A DNA stretch of 64,000 nucleotides from an uncultured Oscillospiraceae bacterium (GTDB lineage Bacteria; Bacillota; Clostridia; Oscillospirales; Oscillospiraceae): the NCBI GenBank assembly GCA_934569225.1, contig CAKTKC010000008.1, forward strand, positions 1 to 64,000, read 5' to 3'. A program made the position numbers and the translations under genes. The notes below the pieces were generated by a model, which was not told the DNA's origin, ran no database searches, and worked only from the letters and a program-made list of their open reading frames with translations. This document shows positions 50,871 through 59,580 of the stretch, piece after piece (the first letter of the stretch is position 1; every line of letters begins with the position of its first letter).

Positions 50871-51377
50871 TCACTGTCTATCTTCTGAAAGAATCCCATA
50901 AAGGTATAAATCCGCCCAGTTTCCCGAATTGTCTTTGGTTTGGCTTCTCTGTATTCCTTCCGGCTTCGTTCCAAGCTTTTCCATAAGATGAACGGATTTT
51001 ATTCCATCAATTGTTTCGGCAAACACTTTATGCGCATTCATCTTATCAAACGCATAGTCAATGACCGCTTTGCAGGATTCATAGGCGAAGCCCTGTCCCC
51101 AGAAATTCCTGTTGAAAAACCACCCGATTTCATATACGCCTTCGTTGAACCCGTTGAAAAGGATATATCCAATCACTTTGGCGGTTTCTTTGTGTACCGC
51201 AGCAACAGCACCCCTTTTTCCTATGCAGAACGTTTGCAGAAAGTCAGCCGTTTTCTCAATCGTATACACAGGCTCGCAATTCTTCATGGTTTCTTCATCG
51301 CCCAGAATATCCTGCATATCGTTTACATCATTCATCGTAAAATCACGAATGACCATTCTGTCGGTTTCAATATACAT
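50871..51377 (-). CDS. GNAT family acetyltransferase (RimJ/RimL-like)
   Basis: 168 aa. ETDRMVIRDFTMNDVNDMQDIL at the start, IGWFFNRNFWGQGFAYESCKAVIDYAFDKMNAHKV and the C-terminal MEKLGTKPEGIQRSQ are of the RimJ/RimL N-acetyltransferase_3 type. GC is clearly lower than in both neighbours, suggesting recent transfer. The start is taken as ATG 51377; the weak site GGGGC precedes it. Confidence 0.83.
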   Translation of the reverse strand: MYIETDRMVIRDFTMNDVNDMQDILGDEETMKNCEPVYTIEKTADFLQTFCIGKRGAVAAVHKETAKVIGYILFNGFNEGVYEIGWFFNRNFWGQGFAYESCKAVIDYAFDKMNAHKVFAETIDGIKSVHLMEKLGTKPEGIQRSQTKDNSGNWADLYLYGILSEDRQ

Positions 51378-51448
51378 TTTGGTTGCCCCTACAGATTTCA
51401 ATTTGTTAAATCCACGAAACGGATAACCCAGAAGCGTGGCAAGTCCCC

Positions 51449-53818
51449 TCACGCCTTTTCCCTGCGGAAGACACGGCGGAAAATCTTCTCGCCCCAGTCG
51501 AACAGGCGCTGCATGGCGAAAAATACCGTGGGGGTCATGAGCAGCAGCGTCAGCATCAGCAGCTTCGTCTGCACCGTGCCGGAACGCAGCTCGAACAGCT
51601 CCCCAAGGCAGGTGAACACAACGACCAGACACACCAGCATCCCACCCCACACGATCCTCCGGAACGCCCCGAAGGGCTTGCACACCTGAAACAGCACCAT
51701 CATGCCGACAACCGCGAGAATGCCCGCGCACACTGTGGCGATGGACTCCGCCGGGAGGTCAAAAACCACCATAAACGCCTGACACACCAGCACGGCAAAC
51801 ACGTTGGTCAGCCCGCCGGGGAACGCCCGGCGCAGAACCCCCCGGAGAAAATGCCCGGTCACCCGGTCGTAATTCGGTTCCATGGCGAGGAAAAACGAGG
51901 GAATGCCGATGGTCAGCGCGGAGATCACGGTTAAGTGCATGGGCTGCAAGGGATACGGCCAGTCCGTGAACAGGGAGATCACCGACAGAAACAGGGAGAA
52001 AATATTCTTCACAAGAAACAGCGTGGCCGCTCTCTGGATATTGTTGATGACCCGCCGCCCCTCCGCGACGATGCTGGGCATGGCGGCAAAATCGTTGTTC
52101 AGCAGCACGAGACTGCCCAACTGGCTGGCGGCCTGTGCGCCGGAACTGAAGGCAATGGAGCAGTCCGCCTGCTTCATGGCAAGCAGATCGTTGACGCCGT
52201 CGCCGGTCATGGCCACGGTGTGCCCCTGCTTTTGCAGCGCCGCTACCAGGCGGCGCTTCTTTTCCGGCGTCACCCGGCCAAAAACCGTGATTTCCGACAC
52301 CGCCCGGGAAAAATCCTCGTCGGTTTCCAGCGCGGAGGTGTCAATATAGCGTTCCGCGCCGGGAATGCCCGCCCGGGCGGCGATCAGGCTGGCGGTATGA
52401 GGATTGTCGCCGGATATGACCTTCACGGTCACGCCCTGACGGTCAAAATAGCCGAAGGTCTCAGCCGCCTGCTCCCGGATGCGGCCGCTGAGCAAAATCA
52501 GCGCCAGGGGCGCTACCAGCGTCGGGTCCAATGCGCCGGGGACGGGGTCGCCGTCATATCGGGCGGCCAGCAGCACGCGGCAGCCCTGCTCCGCCCAGCC
52601 GTCCACGGTGTCCCGGTATTCTTCAAACCGCTGCGCCAGAATGAATTCCGGCGCGCCCACCAGAAACGCGCCCTGCCCCGCGAACACCGCCCCGCTCCAC
52701 TTGGTCTCCGGGGAGAAGGGGATGCGCTTTTCGCAGACCCAGTCGGTTTCGCCGACAAACAGCTCGTGAATGGCCCTGCCCGTGGCGTTATCCGGTTCCG
52801 ATGCGCCGTACATGGCGGTGAGGACGGCTTCCAGATATTCCGGGTCGCCGCCCACCAGGGGGACGATGTTTTCCACTTCCATGTCCGGCTCGGTGATGGT
52901 GCCGGTTTTGTCCACGCACAGCACGTCCACCCGCGCCAGCGTCTCGATGCAGTTCATGTCCTGCACCAGCACCTTTTTCCGGCTCAGCTTCACGGCCGAC
53001 GCCGCCATGGCGATGGAGGTCAGCAGATACAGCCCCTCGGGGATCATCCCCACCAGCGCCGCGACGGTGCCCTCCACGCTGCTTTCCAGCCCCAGCTTCA
53101 GGACGCAGAACTCCTGGTAGAACAGAATAATGCCCACCGGCACCAGCGCGATGCCAACGGCCAGAATCAGCTTGTCCAGAGAGCGCATCATTTCCGATTT
53201 CTTCGCACTGGGGTTTTTCTGGGCTTCCCGGGAAAGCTGGGCGGCGAAGGAATCCCCGCCCACGGCGGTAAACTGCACCCGCCCCCGGCCGGAGAGAATG
53301 GCCGAGCCGGATTTGACCTGATCCCCGGGAACCTTCGTCACCGCGTCGGCTTCGCCGGTGAGCAGCGACTCATCCACCCACATTTCCCCGCTGCGCAGGA
53401 TTCCGTCGGCGGGAAGGGTGTCGCCGGAGGCAAATTCGGCGATATCGTCCTTGACAATGGCCTCCGGGGAGATTTCCTGCTTTGTCCCATTCCGGATGAC
53501 GGCGACGGGGCGTTCCGCCACCAGCGTCAGCCGCTCCACCGCCCGCTTGGCGCGGATCTCCTGAATGATGCCGATGACGGTATTGATCACTGCCACCACC
53601 AGAAAGCCCATGTTCAGGATGCTGGAGCCGCCGATGACGAGCATCACGGCCAGAATCACGAAAATCAGGTTAAAAAAGGTGAAGCAGTGGGTCAGTACGA
53701 TTTCTTTTTCGCTTTTGCCGGAATAGGCCGGCTTTCCGGCTGGGGTGCGGGACTGAACCTGTTCGTCGGTCAGCCCCAGCGCCGGGTCGATCTCCGGTAT
53801 CAAATCTCTTTCTTCCAT
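51449..53818 (-). CDS. P-type cation-transporting ATPase (CtpE-like)
   Basis: 789 aa. The actuator motif is LTGEADAV, the phosphorylation site is CVDKTGTIT, and the hinge is MTGDGVNDLLAMKQADCSIAF. The M4 segment reads VGMIPEGLYLLTS, so the ion-binding PEGL differs from PEGLP of P2A pumps and recalls the CtpE group, for which Ca2+ uptake has been proposed. Ten membrane helices with a C-terminal cluster are visible. Ion specificity is not certain. AGGAGGCACACTCC precedes ATG 53818. Confidence 0.87.
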   Translation of the reverse strand: MEERDLIPEIDPALGLTDEQVQSRTPAGKPAYSGKSEKEIVLTHCFTFFNLIFVILAVMLVIGGSSILNMGFLVVAVINTVIGIIQEIRAKRAVERLTLVAERPVAVIRNGTKQEISPEAIVKDDIAEFASGDTLPADGILRSGEMWVDESLLTGEADAVTKVPGDQVKSGSAILSGRGRVQFTAVGGDSFAAQLSREAQKNPSAKKSEMMRSLDKLILAVGIALVPVGIILFYQEFCVLKLGLESSVEGTVAALVGMIPEGLYLLTSIAMAASAVKLSRKKVLVQDMNCIETLARVDVLCVDKTGTITEPDMEVENIVPLVGGDPEYLEAVLTAMYGASEPDNATGRAIHELFVGETDWVCEKRIPFSPETKWSGAVFAGQGAFLVGAPEFILAQRFEEYRDTVDGWAEQGCRVLLAARYDGDPVPGALDPTLVAPLALILLSGRIREQAAETFGYFDRQGVTVKVISGDNPHTASLIAARAGIPGAERYIDTSALETDEDFSRAVSEITVFGRVTPEKKRRLVAALQKQGHTVAMTGDGVNDLLAMKQADCSIAFSSGAQAASQLGSLVLLNNDFAAMPSIVAEGRRVINNIQRAATLFLVKNIFSLFLSVISLFTDWPYPLQPMHLTVISALTIGIPSFFLAMEPNYDRVTGHFLRGVLRRAFPGGLTNVFAVLVCQAFMVVFDLPAESIATVCAGILAVVGMMVLFQVCKPFGAFRRIVWGGMLVCLVVVFTCLGELFELRSGTVQTKLLMLTLLLMTPTVFFAMQRLFDWGEKIFRRVFRREKA

Positions 53819-53834
53819 GGAGTGTGCCTCCTGA

Positions 53835-54470
53835 TTATTTGACCGGTTCGGGGAATCCGGCAGCTTTGTCCCAGATGACGAGCAAGCTGCCGTCCTTCAC
53901 CGAAATTCGCGCCGGTTCCCCGGTAAAATGGTTGCTGACGCCCAGCGGAAAGCCGCTGGTGAGCACGCCGTTCTCCAGCGCGTAATACAGCCCTCGCTCC
54001 GTCACGCCCCGGGCGTCCGCGCCCATGCAGAAGACGGACAGGTTTCCGCTCCGTCCTGCCGGGAAGGCAATTCCGCCGTTTTTGACGACGGTGACGATCG
54101 ACCGGCTGCCCACAAGATAGCCCACGGCACCACGGTCGGCGAGAAATTGCAGCGTCTGAAAATTGGCAACGGTGTGGTCAAGCCTGGGGCCGTCCAGACT
54201 TCCGTAAAGCACGAACTCTCGATACCCCAGCTCCAGCCCCCGTCGAACGGCGAGCATGGCGTCGGTATCGTCCTTCTCCACCGGGAACACCTCGGCACCC
54301 GGCGGGGTGAAGCCCAGCGAGTCAAAGTCCCCGATGATCTCGTTCGGTTCGATTCCCAGTTTTCGGGTATGTCTTAAGCCGCCGTCGGCGGCGAGGATGT
54401 AGTCGTCTTTTTCCAGCGGCCGCGCCAGCGCGTCAAACTCCGCGGCGCAGAAAATCACACAGCAGCCCAT
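53835..54470 (-). CDS. thiN: Thiamine pyrophosphokinase
   Basis: 211 aa. AADGGLRHTRKLGIEPNEIIGDFDSLG (~28-53), FPVEKDDTDAMLAVRRGLELG and GSLDGPRLDHTVANFQTLQ are the three TPK motifs; the C-terminal beta domain (HFTGEPARISVKDGSLLVIWD) binds thiamine. It makes thiamine diphosphate from thiamine and ATP. It is upstream of, and co-directional with, the P-type ATPase gene (16 bp). Confidence 0.93.
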   Translation of the reverse strand: MGCCVIFCAAEFDALARPLEKDDYILAADGGLRHTRKLGIEPNEIIGDFDSLGFTPPGAEVFPVEKDDTDAMLAVRRGLELGYREFVLYGSLDGPRLDHTVANFQTLQFLADRGAVGYLVGSRSIVTVVKNGGIAFPAGRSGNLSVFCMGADARGVTERGLYYALENGVLTSGFPLGVSNHFTGEPARISVKDGSLLVIWDKAAGFPEPVK

Positions 54471-54485
54471 GGTCTTCCCTCCCGT

Positions 54486-54646
54486 GGAACCTCTGGATCA
54501 ATCGTCTTCGGCTGAGCAGCGGATCTTTTCCTCTATCCGTGCAGTTTCAAAAGTGGGAAATACATACAGTATTCCTCCACTTTTGAAACTTTCGTCTAGA
54601 GGAAAATCTCTCGCTGTCAGCTCTCGCCGATTGAATCAGAGCTTCC
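54486..54646 (+). repeat. Repeat C, copy 2 (about 161 bp, divergent)
   Basis: Ends GGAACCTCTGGATCAATCG and CGATTGAATCAGAGCTTCC match the family. The inner stem AGTTTCAAAAGTGG/CCACTTTTGAAACT differs from the GTATCGAAAGCGG type of the other copies yet remains self-complementary. It lies 15 bp upstream of the thiN start. Confidence 0.85.
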
Positions 54647-54734
54647 TATTTTTCCTATTTTACCACATTTTACTGCAAAGAAAAGGGGCAGGGGTGTAAA
54701 CAGTTCTTTAATTTTGCGGTGTTGCCGTAATGAA

Positions 54735-54761
54735 ACGGCGTGACCTTTGCGGTCGCGCCGT
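54735..54761 (-). terminator. Terminator of the Trp-type ABC operon
   Basis: An 11-bp stem with one G-T type mismatch (54735-54745 with 54751-54761); the minus strand continues TTTCATT. Confidence 0.65.
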
Positions 54762-54770
54762 CCTTGTACA

Positions 54771-55565
54771 TTATTCCGCGCTGAACAGAATGCGGTCATT
54801 GCTGACACCCTGCTCGTGAAACACCTTCAATAGCTGCTCCGTGGTCATGTTCTCCCGCTCTGCGCCCGCCAGCTCCAGAACGATCTGTCCGTTGTTCATC
54901 ATAATGGTGCGGTTGCCCAGGGACAGCGCCGAGGGAATGTTGTGGGTGATCATCAGGCAGGTGATGTGGTTCTCTGCCACGATCTTCTTTGTCAGGGCAA
55001 GCACCTTTTCCGCCGTAGCGGGGTCGAGGGCGGCAGTGTGTTCGTCCAGAAGCAGCAGCTTGGGCGTCACCAGCGTCGCCATCAGCAGCGTCAGCGCCTG
55101 ACGCTGACCGCCGGACAGCAGACCCACCGGGTGATCCATCCGGTCTTCCAGCCCCAGCTCCAGCTGCGCCAGCTTTTCCCGGAATCCGGCGCGATCCTTC
55201 GCCGTGACCACGGAGAAGGGCGACCGTTTTTCCGACGCCCGCAGATAGGCCAGCGCCAGATTTTCCTCGATGGTCATGCTGGGGGCGGTGCCTTTCAGGG
55301 GATCCTGAAAGAGCCGGCCAATGAATTTGCTGCGCTTGTAATCCGGAAGATTGGTGATATTCTCCCCGTCCAGGCGGATGGTGCCCTCGTCCACTACGAA
55401 CGAACCGGCAATCGCCCCGAACAGGGTGGATTTGCCCGCGCCGTTGGAGCCGAGAATGGTGACAAAATCGCCGCTATTTAAGTGCAGGTCAACGCCGTTC
55501 AGGGCTTTTTTCTCGTTGACGGTGCCGGGGTTGAAGGTTTTGGAAATGTGACTGATTTGCAGCAT
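54771..55565 (-). CDS. ABC transporter ATP-binding protein, TrpZ-like
   Basis: 264 aa. Walker A is GSNGAGKST (~38), the signature is LLSGGQRQALTLL, and Walker B is PKLLLLDEHTAALDP with the His-loop ITHN. The group is that of the ATPases paired with ABC_sub_bind lipoproteins. The start overlaps the permease stop (TGATG). It energises import together with the permease and lipoprotein encoded next to it. Confidence 0.88.
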   Translation of the reverse strand: MLQISHISKTFNPGTVNEKKALNGVDLHLNSGDFVTILGSNGAGKSTLFGAIAGSFVVDEGTIRLDGENITNLPDYKRSKFIGRLFQDPLKGTAPSMTIEENLALAYLRASEKRSPFSVVTAKDRAGFREKLAQLELGLEDRMDHPVGLLSGGQRQALTLLMATLVTPKLLLLDEHTAALDPATAEKVLALTKKIVAENHITCLMITHNIPSALSLGNRTIMMNNGQIVLELAGAERENMTTEQLLKVFHEQGVSNDRILFSAE

Positions 55566-56452
55566 CAGGCTTTCCCTCCTTTGGTTGCGGGGCGGACTGC
55601 GGACTTGATGGCCGGCAGGCCGATGGCCAGCGCCACGATGACGGCGGAGATCAGCTTCAGGCATTCGCTGGGTAGATCAAGCCGCAGGGCGATGGCGATA
55701 ATAAACCGGTAGAGAATGGAGCCGAGGATCGCCCCCAGCGCCTTCATCCAGGTCTTGCCTCTGGGCATCAGGGTCTCGCCGATGATCAAGGACGCCAGGC
55801 CGATGATGACCATGCCGGTGCCAAGATTGATGTCGGCGGTCTTCTGATACTGCGCCAGTACCGCGCCGCTGAGGGCGGTCATGGCATTGGACAGGCACAG
55901 TCCCACGGTGACGGTAAAGGCCGTGTTAATAGAGGATGCCCGCACCATATCCGGGTTATCCCCGGTGGCGCGGATGGACAGCCCCAGCCGGGTTTTCAGG
56001 AACAGCGTCAGCAGGATCCCGATGGCGACGGTCAGCACCGCCGCAGGGATCAGCTTGTAAAAGCTTCCGAGATAGGGCTTCACCAGGGAGAACATCGTGT
56101 CGGCCTTTACCATACTGACGTTGGAGGAAAAGCCCATCACCGCCAGATTCACGGTGTACAGCCCGGTGTTGGTGATGATACCGGCCAGGATGGAGGGGAT
56201 TTTCAGCTTCGTCTGCAAAAAGGCCGTGATGAACCCGGCGCAGGCGCCCGCGAGCATGGCGGCGGGAAGCGCCAGCAGGGGGTGTCCGGCCACGGCGATG
56301 GTGGCGGACACGGCGCAGCCCAGGGTGAACGCACCGTCGGTGGTCATATCGGCGATGTTCAGGATCCGGAAGCTGAGAAACAGCGCCAGGGCGACCAAGG
56401 CGTAGATACAGCCCAGCTCCAGCGCGCTCATGATAACGGCGGTTGAGATCAT
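55565..56452 (-). CDS. ABC transporter permease, TrpY-like
   Basis: 295 aa with eight to nine membrane helices. ILNIADMTTDGAFTLGCAVSA and SIRATGDNPDMVRASSIN belong to the BPD_transp_2 permease family (LivH/RbsC-like) typical for transporters with ABC_sub_bind proteins. GGAGGGGTCAACC precedes ATG 56452. Separated from trpX by repeat B copy 3. Confidence 0.88.
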   Translation of the reverse strand: MISTAVIMSALELGCIYALVALALFLSFRILNIADMTTDGAFTLGCAVSATIAVAGHPLLALPAAMLAGACAGFITAFLQTKLKIPSILAGIITNTGLYTVNLAVMGFSSNVSMVKADTMFSLVKPYLGSFYKLIPAAVLTVAIGILLTLFLKTRLGLSIRATGDNPDMVRASSINTAFTVTVGLCLSNAMTALSGAVLAQYQKTADINLGTGMVIIGLASLIIGETLMPRGKTWMKALGAILGSILYRFIIAIALRLDLPSECLKLISAVIVALAIGLPAIKSAVRPATKGGKA

Positions 56453-56470
56453 GGTTGACCCCTCCTTCTA

Positions 56471-56638
56471 ATACTATTTCCTGATTAAAATCTTGATTTT
56501 AATCAGGAAGGCATCGCCTGATGGCGCTGCCCGTTTTGTGATTTATAAGGGAAGAAATCACAAAACACGTCTCATATGAACTCCATGCCCTTCGGACAAT
56601 TAAAATCTTTTCTAAAGATTTTAATTGGAGTTCCGTAT
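56471..56638 (+). repeat. Repeat B, copy 3 (168 bp)
   Basis: Same unit and length as at 17566 and 27335. It is located inside the ABC transporter operon, between the lipoprotein and permease genes. Confidence 0.92.
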
Positions 56639-56652
56639 AAAAACAGCATGGT

Positions 56653-56675
56653 TGGGAGGGGCGCTGCCCCTCCCG
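56653..56675 (-). terminator. Intra-operon hairpin after the lipoprotein gene
   Basis: GGGAGGGGC/GCCCCTCCC forms a perfect 9-bp stem with a short loop. It could partly stop transcription so that the binding protein is made in excess. Confidence 0.6.
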
Positions 56676-56699
56676 ATTGTGTGGTTTTTCTTTGTCAGT

Positions 56700-57746
56700 T
56701 TATTCGCCGGTCTTGACCTCTACCACGGTGTTGGCCATGGAAGCGAAGGCGCTGTAGTCAATGCCCAGGGTGGCGGCGGTCTCGGTGTTGACGGTGATGA
56801 TGCCGCCGTCCATTACGTGGAATTCGGGAACCGCGCCGCCCAGCAGGATGTCCATGGCCATGTCGGCGGTGTAGGTGCCAAGCTCGGTGTAGTTGACGCC
56901 GCAGGTGGCGAAAGCGCCGGCGGCCACGAAGGAATCCGCGCCGGTGTAGTGGGGGATGCCCGCCTCGTTCAGGGTTTCGGCGACGGTAACTTCGGCGGCC
57001 ATGACCACGTTATCGGTGGGGGTGAAGACCGCGTCCACGCGACCGACCATGGAGGCGGCGGCTTCTACAATCTCGCCGCTGGTGTTGCCGGTCTTTTCCA
57101 CGAAGTCGATCTGCTTTTCCTTCAGGTAAGCCTTGGCCTCTGCGATGGGGGTGGTGGAGTTGGCTTCGGAGTTGGAGTACAGCAGGCCGACGGTCTTGAT
57201 GTCGGGGTAGGCGGCCAGCATCATGTCCAGAATGAAGGCGGTGTTCAGGGCATCGGAGGTGCCGGTGACGTTACTAAGGCCGGTGAGGCCGGCGGCTTCG
57301 GGGTCGGAAATGGCGGCGTAGACAATGGGAATGTCGGTGCCGTCGGCGGCGGTGACCATGCACTGGGCGGCGAGCGTTGCGATGGGGATGATCAGGTCAA
57401 CGCCGTCGCCTACCACCTGCGCACCGATCTGGTTCAGGACGGTGGCATCGTTCTGGCCGTTGAACTCCTGAATGTTGACCTTGATGCCCTTTTCCTGCGC
57501 CAGCGTCTGAAGCTGGGCGACGATGGCGGTGCGGATCTCATCCAGAGAAGCATGATCCAGCTGCTGGACGATGGCGACGTTGAATTCCTGGGCTGCTGGG
57601 GTGGTATCGGCGGCGGTTTCAGCAGTTGCCGCGGAAGTGGGGGCAGCGGTGGGGGCGGCGGTTTCGGCAGTGGTGGATGCCTTGCATCCGGCGAACATGG
57701 TGAGCATCATCATAACGGACAGAACCAGAGAAATAACCTTTTTCAT
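56700..57746 (-). CDS. ABC transporter substrate-binding lipoprotein, TrpX-like
   Basis: 348 aa. Signal peptide with lipobox MFAGCKAS (Cys21), then an Ala/Thr linker and an ABC_sub_bind domain (FNVAIVQQLDHASLDEIRTAI...GQNDATVLNQIGAQVVGDGVDLIIPIATLAAQ). This family includes TrpX of streptococcal trpXYZ. The T-box leader with a likely UGG specifier supports tryptophan as the substrate. AAAAGGAGTTTTATT precedes ATG 57746. The open frame upstream is the leader RNA, not protein. Confidence 0.88.
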   Translation of the reverse strand: MKKVISLVLSVMMMLTMFAGCKASTTAETAAPTAAPTSAATAETAADTTPAAQEFNVAIVQQLDHASLDEIRTAIVAQLQTLAQEKGIKVNIQEFNGQNDATVLNQIGAQVVGDGVDLIIPIATLAAQCMVTAADGTDIPIVYAAISDPEAAGLTGLSNVTGTSDALNTAFILDMMLAAYPDIKTVGLLYSNSEANSTTPIAEAKAYLKEKQIDFVEKTGNTSGEIVEAAASMVGRVDAVFTPTDNVVMAAEVTVAETLNEAGIPHYTGADSFVAAGAFATCGVNYTELGTYTADMAMDILLGGAVPEFHVMDGGIITVNTETAATLGIDYSAFASMANTVVEVKTGE

Positions 57747-57875
57747 AATAAAACTCCTTTTTGATAGTAAAATAATTGTTGGCTGGATTTGTGGGTTCTT
57801 GCTGGGGTCGCCATCGTCTGCCGGGAGCATACATGAGGCATTTCTCCTTTCCGTAAAGTATAATAAAGGGTAACA

Positions 57876-58148
57876 AAAAAGTCCTTGTTCCCCTAAGGGA
57901 ACAAGGACAGAAAAAACAATTTCTGCGGTACCACCTTGTTTGCCGGAAATCCGACCGCTCTGCACAGCGCCAACACGCCGTCTGCCCGTTAACGCTGGCA
58001 ACGCGTCAGAAGATACTCTGGTCACCCATTTCCCTCTGCCCTCGGCGGCCCATTTGCTGCCCCGCTTTTCGCTCTGCTCTCAGCTATGCAGAACTCTCTG
58101 TGGATGCGCCTTGCAGCTTTACTTCCGCTTCGTTGGTTTCAATTTATG
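57876..58148 (-). promoter_or_regulatory. T-box leader (probable tryptophan specifier)
   Basis: On the minus strand the T-box core AAGGTGGTACCGC (57926-57938) stands just before the terminator. Upstream is a stem I region with the AGAGAG element (CCACAGAGAGTTC) and a segment GGGAAATGGGTGACC (58020-58034) where TGG (58026-58028) fits the specifier position. It senses uncharged tRNA and lets the transporter operon be transcribed. The specifier reading is an inference; ATG (Met) overlaps it and cannot be fully excluded. Confidence 0.87.
57881..57908 (-). terminator. T-box attenuator terminator
   Basis: Minus strand GTCCTTGTTCCC, loop TTAG, GGGAACAAGGAC, then TTTTTTG. It follows the T-box motif and would be replaced by the antiterminator when uncharged tRNA binds. 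Confidence 0.88.
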
Positions 58149-58156
58149 TTACGCCC

Positions 58157-58185
58157 TTTATACATCATTTGTGTACGTTTGTCAA
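58157..58185 (-). promoter_or_regulatory. Promoter of the T-box/ABC operon
   Basis: On the minus strand, TTGACA (58180-58185), a 17-bp spacer and TATAAA (58157-58162). Confidence 0.85.
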
Positions 58186-58219
58186 GAACTTTTTTTCGCG
58201 TGACACGGACTTTTTTCTT

Positions 58220-58383
58220 AAGGAACCTCTGATTAAATCGACAAGAGCTGTGAGCGAGAGATTTTTCGGTCAATCGAGGTATCGAAAACGGAGGAATACT
58301 GTATGTATTTCCCGCTTTTGATACCGAAGAGTGGACGAAAAAGATCCGCTCACGGCCGCAGACGATTTATTCAGAGGTTCCTT
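58220..58383 (-). repeat. Repeat C, copy 3 (164 bp)
   Basis: Ends AAGGAACCTCTGA and TCAGAGGTTCCTT are perfect inverted repeats. The right end overlaps the TAA stop of lexA (58382-58384). Inverted relative to copy 1. Confidence 0.92.
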
Positions 58384-58957
58384 AATACTCCCGCACCACG
58401 GCCTTGACAATGCCGATGATCTCCGCGTTGGTGCCGTCGATGGGGCTGTAATTGTCATTTTCCGGCATGAGCCAGATCTGGCCGTTCCGGCGGCGCAGAC
58501 GCTTGACCGTGGCCTCGTCCTCAATCCGGGCGACCACGATCTGCCCATCGTCGGCGGAGGACTGGGGGCGGACGACCACCTTGTCCCCGCTGAGGATACC
58601 GGCGTTGATCATGCTGTCGCCCCGAACCCGCAGGGCAAAGCATCCCGGGTCATTCCAGGGCATGGTGCCCTCCTGATTTTCCACCGCCAGAATGGGCACG
58701 CCTGCGGTGACGACGCCCACGATGGGGATTTGTCCCGGTCGCGCGCCGGTGACCAGCGCCCGTTTGCGCCCCTTAGCGCCGGGGGACTGGAGCAGTCCCT
58801 TCTCCTGCAATGCCTGCAAATGGTAGCTGACGGAGGCGGTGGAGCGCAGACCCACTGCCGCCCCGATCTCCCGGACGGAGGGGGAATAGCCGTTCTCCTG
58901 AATGAATTGGTTGACGTAATCCATAATCAACTGTGCTTTGTCGCTGGTTCTGGGCAT
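58382..58957 (-). CDS. lexA: LexA SOS repressor
   Basis: 191 aa. The winged helix (SVREIGAAVGLRSTASVSYHLQALQEKGLL, 28-57) is followed by the autocleavage Ala-Gly in GVVTAGVPI (~84), the catalytic Ser in RVRGDSMIN (~114) and Lys in ATVKRL (~152). It represses DNA damage genes until RecA triggers self-cleavage. I found no convincing Firmicutes SOS box (CGAAC-N4-GTTCG type) in the 158-bp upstream region. GAGGAACTG precedes ATG 58957. Confidence 0.93.
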   Translation of the reverse strand: MPRTSDKAQLIMDYVNQFIQENGYSPSVREIGAAVGLRSTASVSYHLQALQEKGLLQSPGAKGRKRALVTGARPGQIPIVGVVTAGVPILAVENQEGTMPWNDPGCFALRVRGDSMINAGILSGDKVVVRPQSSADDGQIVVARIEDEATVKRLRRRNGQIWLMPENDNYSPIDGTNAEIIGIVKAVVREY

Positions 58958-59115
58958 AAACAGTTCCTCCCTGGGTCGCCTTGACAGTTTGCTTTTATGT
59001 ATTGTAGCACATATGAGCGAAAAAGGGAAGCCCTTTTGGAAAACTTTTTGGCACTTTTTCTTTTCGGGGCGCTATACTGGTAACAGAGTCCTATCGATTT
59101 GGGAGGGGCGGCGTT

Positions 59116-59568
59116 ATGAACCGGGATGTGGAGCGGCAGGTATGGCAGCGGGTGCTGGGGCAGCAGGAGCCTCCCCGGAGCAGTCTGCGGCCGATGGAGC
59201 TGGAAACGATAGAAGCGGCGGCGGTTTACCGGAGGCTGACCGGACAGTTTTCCGGCAGAGGGCGGGAGCAGCTTCGGCATCTGCACGATATGCAGATGGA
59301 GATCCTTGCCTGCCTGCGGGGAATCGGGCGGCTGTCCGGCAGTGGGGGCGGAAAAACCGCGCAGATCGCCGTTCCGGAGGAACCGGCGGCGAAGGCGCTG
59401 GAAAGGCGGTATCACTGCGCCCGGCGGGCGGTGACGGAGTACACAGCGCGGACGGTGGACGGGGATTTCGGCATTGTGTTTCAGCATCTTGCGGACTTAA
59501 GCCGGGAGGAGTGCGTTTTGCTGGCACGTCTGCTGGGGGAACAGGCGCAGAACATTTCACGATCATAG
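59116..59568 (+). CDS. Small helical protein, ferritin-like in character
   Basis: 150 aa, nearly all helical. ELETIEAAAVYRRLTGQFSGRGREQLRHLHDMQMEILACL (27-66) and RYHCARRAVTEYTART...VFQHLADLSREECVLLARLLG suggest a four-helix bundle like the rubrerythrin-like DUFs of Clostridia. Only some of the E-x-x-H type metal ligands are present, so metal binding is uncertain. GGGAGGGGCGGCGTT precedes ATG 59116. Divergent from lexA. Confidence 0.6.
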   Translation: MNRDVERQVWQRVLGQQEPPRSSLRPMELETIEAAAVYRRLTGQFSGRGREQLRHLHDMQMEILACLRGIGRLSGSGGGKTAQIAVPEEPAAKALERRYHCARRAVTEYTARTVDGDFGIVFQHLADLSREECVLLARLLGEQAQNISRS

Positions 59569-59580
59569 GGAAGAAGACCA

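Noticed and set aside
51935..53842. 635-codon plus-strand frame opposite the P-type ATPase gene
   Set aside because: Low-complexity shadow of a complete P-type ATPase.
56625..57764. Gly-rich 379-codon plus-strand frame that could look like a repeat or surface protein
   Set aside because: It is the antisense of the Ala/Thr-rich substrate-binding lipoprotein gene.
57747..58025. N-terminal extension of the substrate-binding protein
   Set aside because: The frame is open by chance through the T-box leader; the signal peptide and ribosome binding site define the start at 57746.
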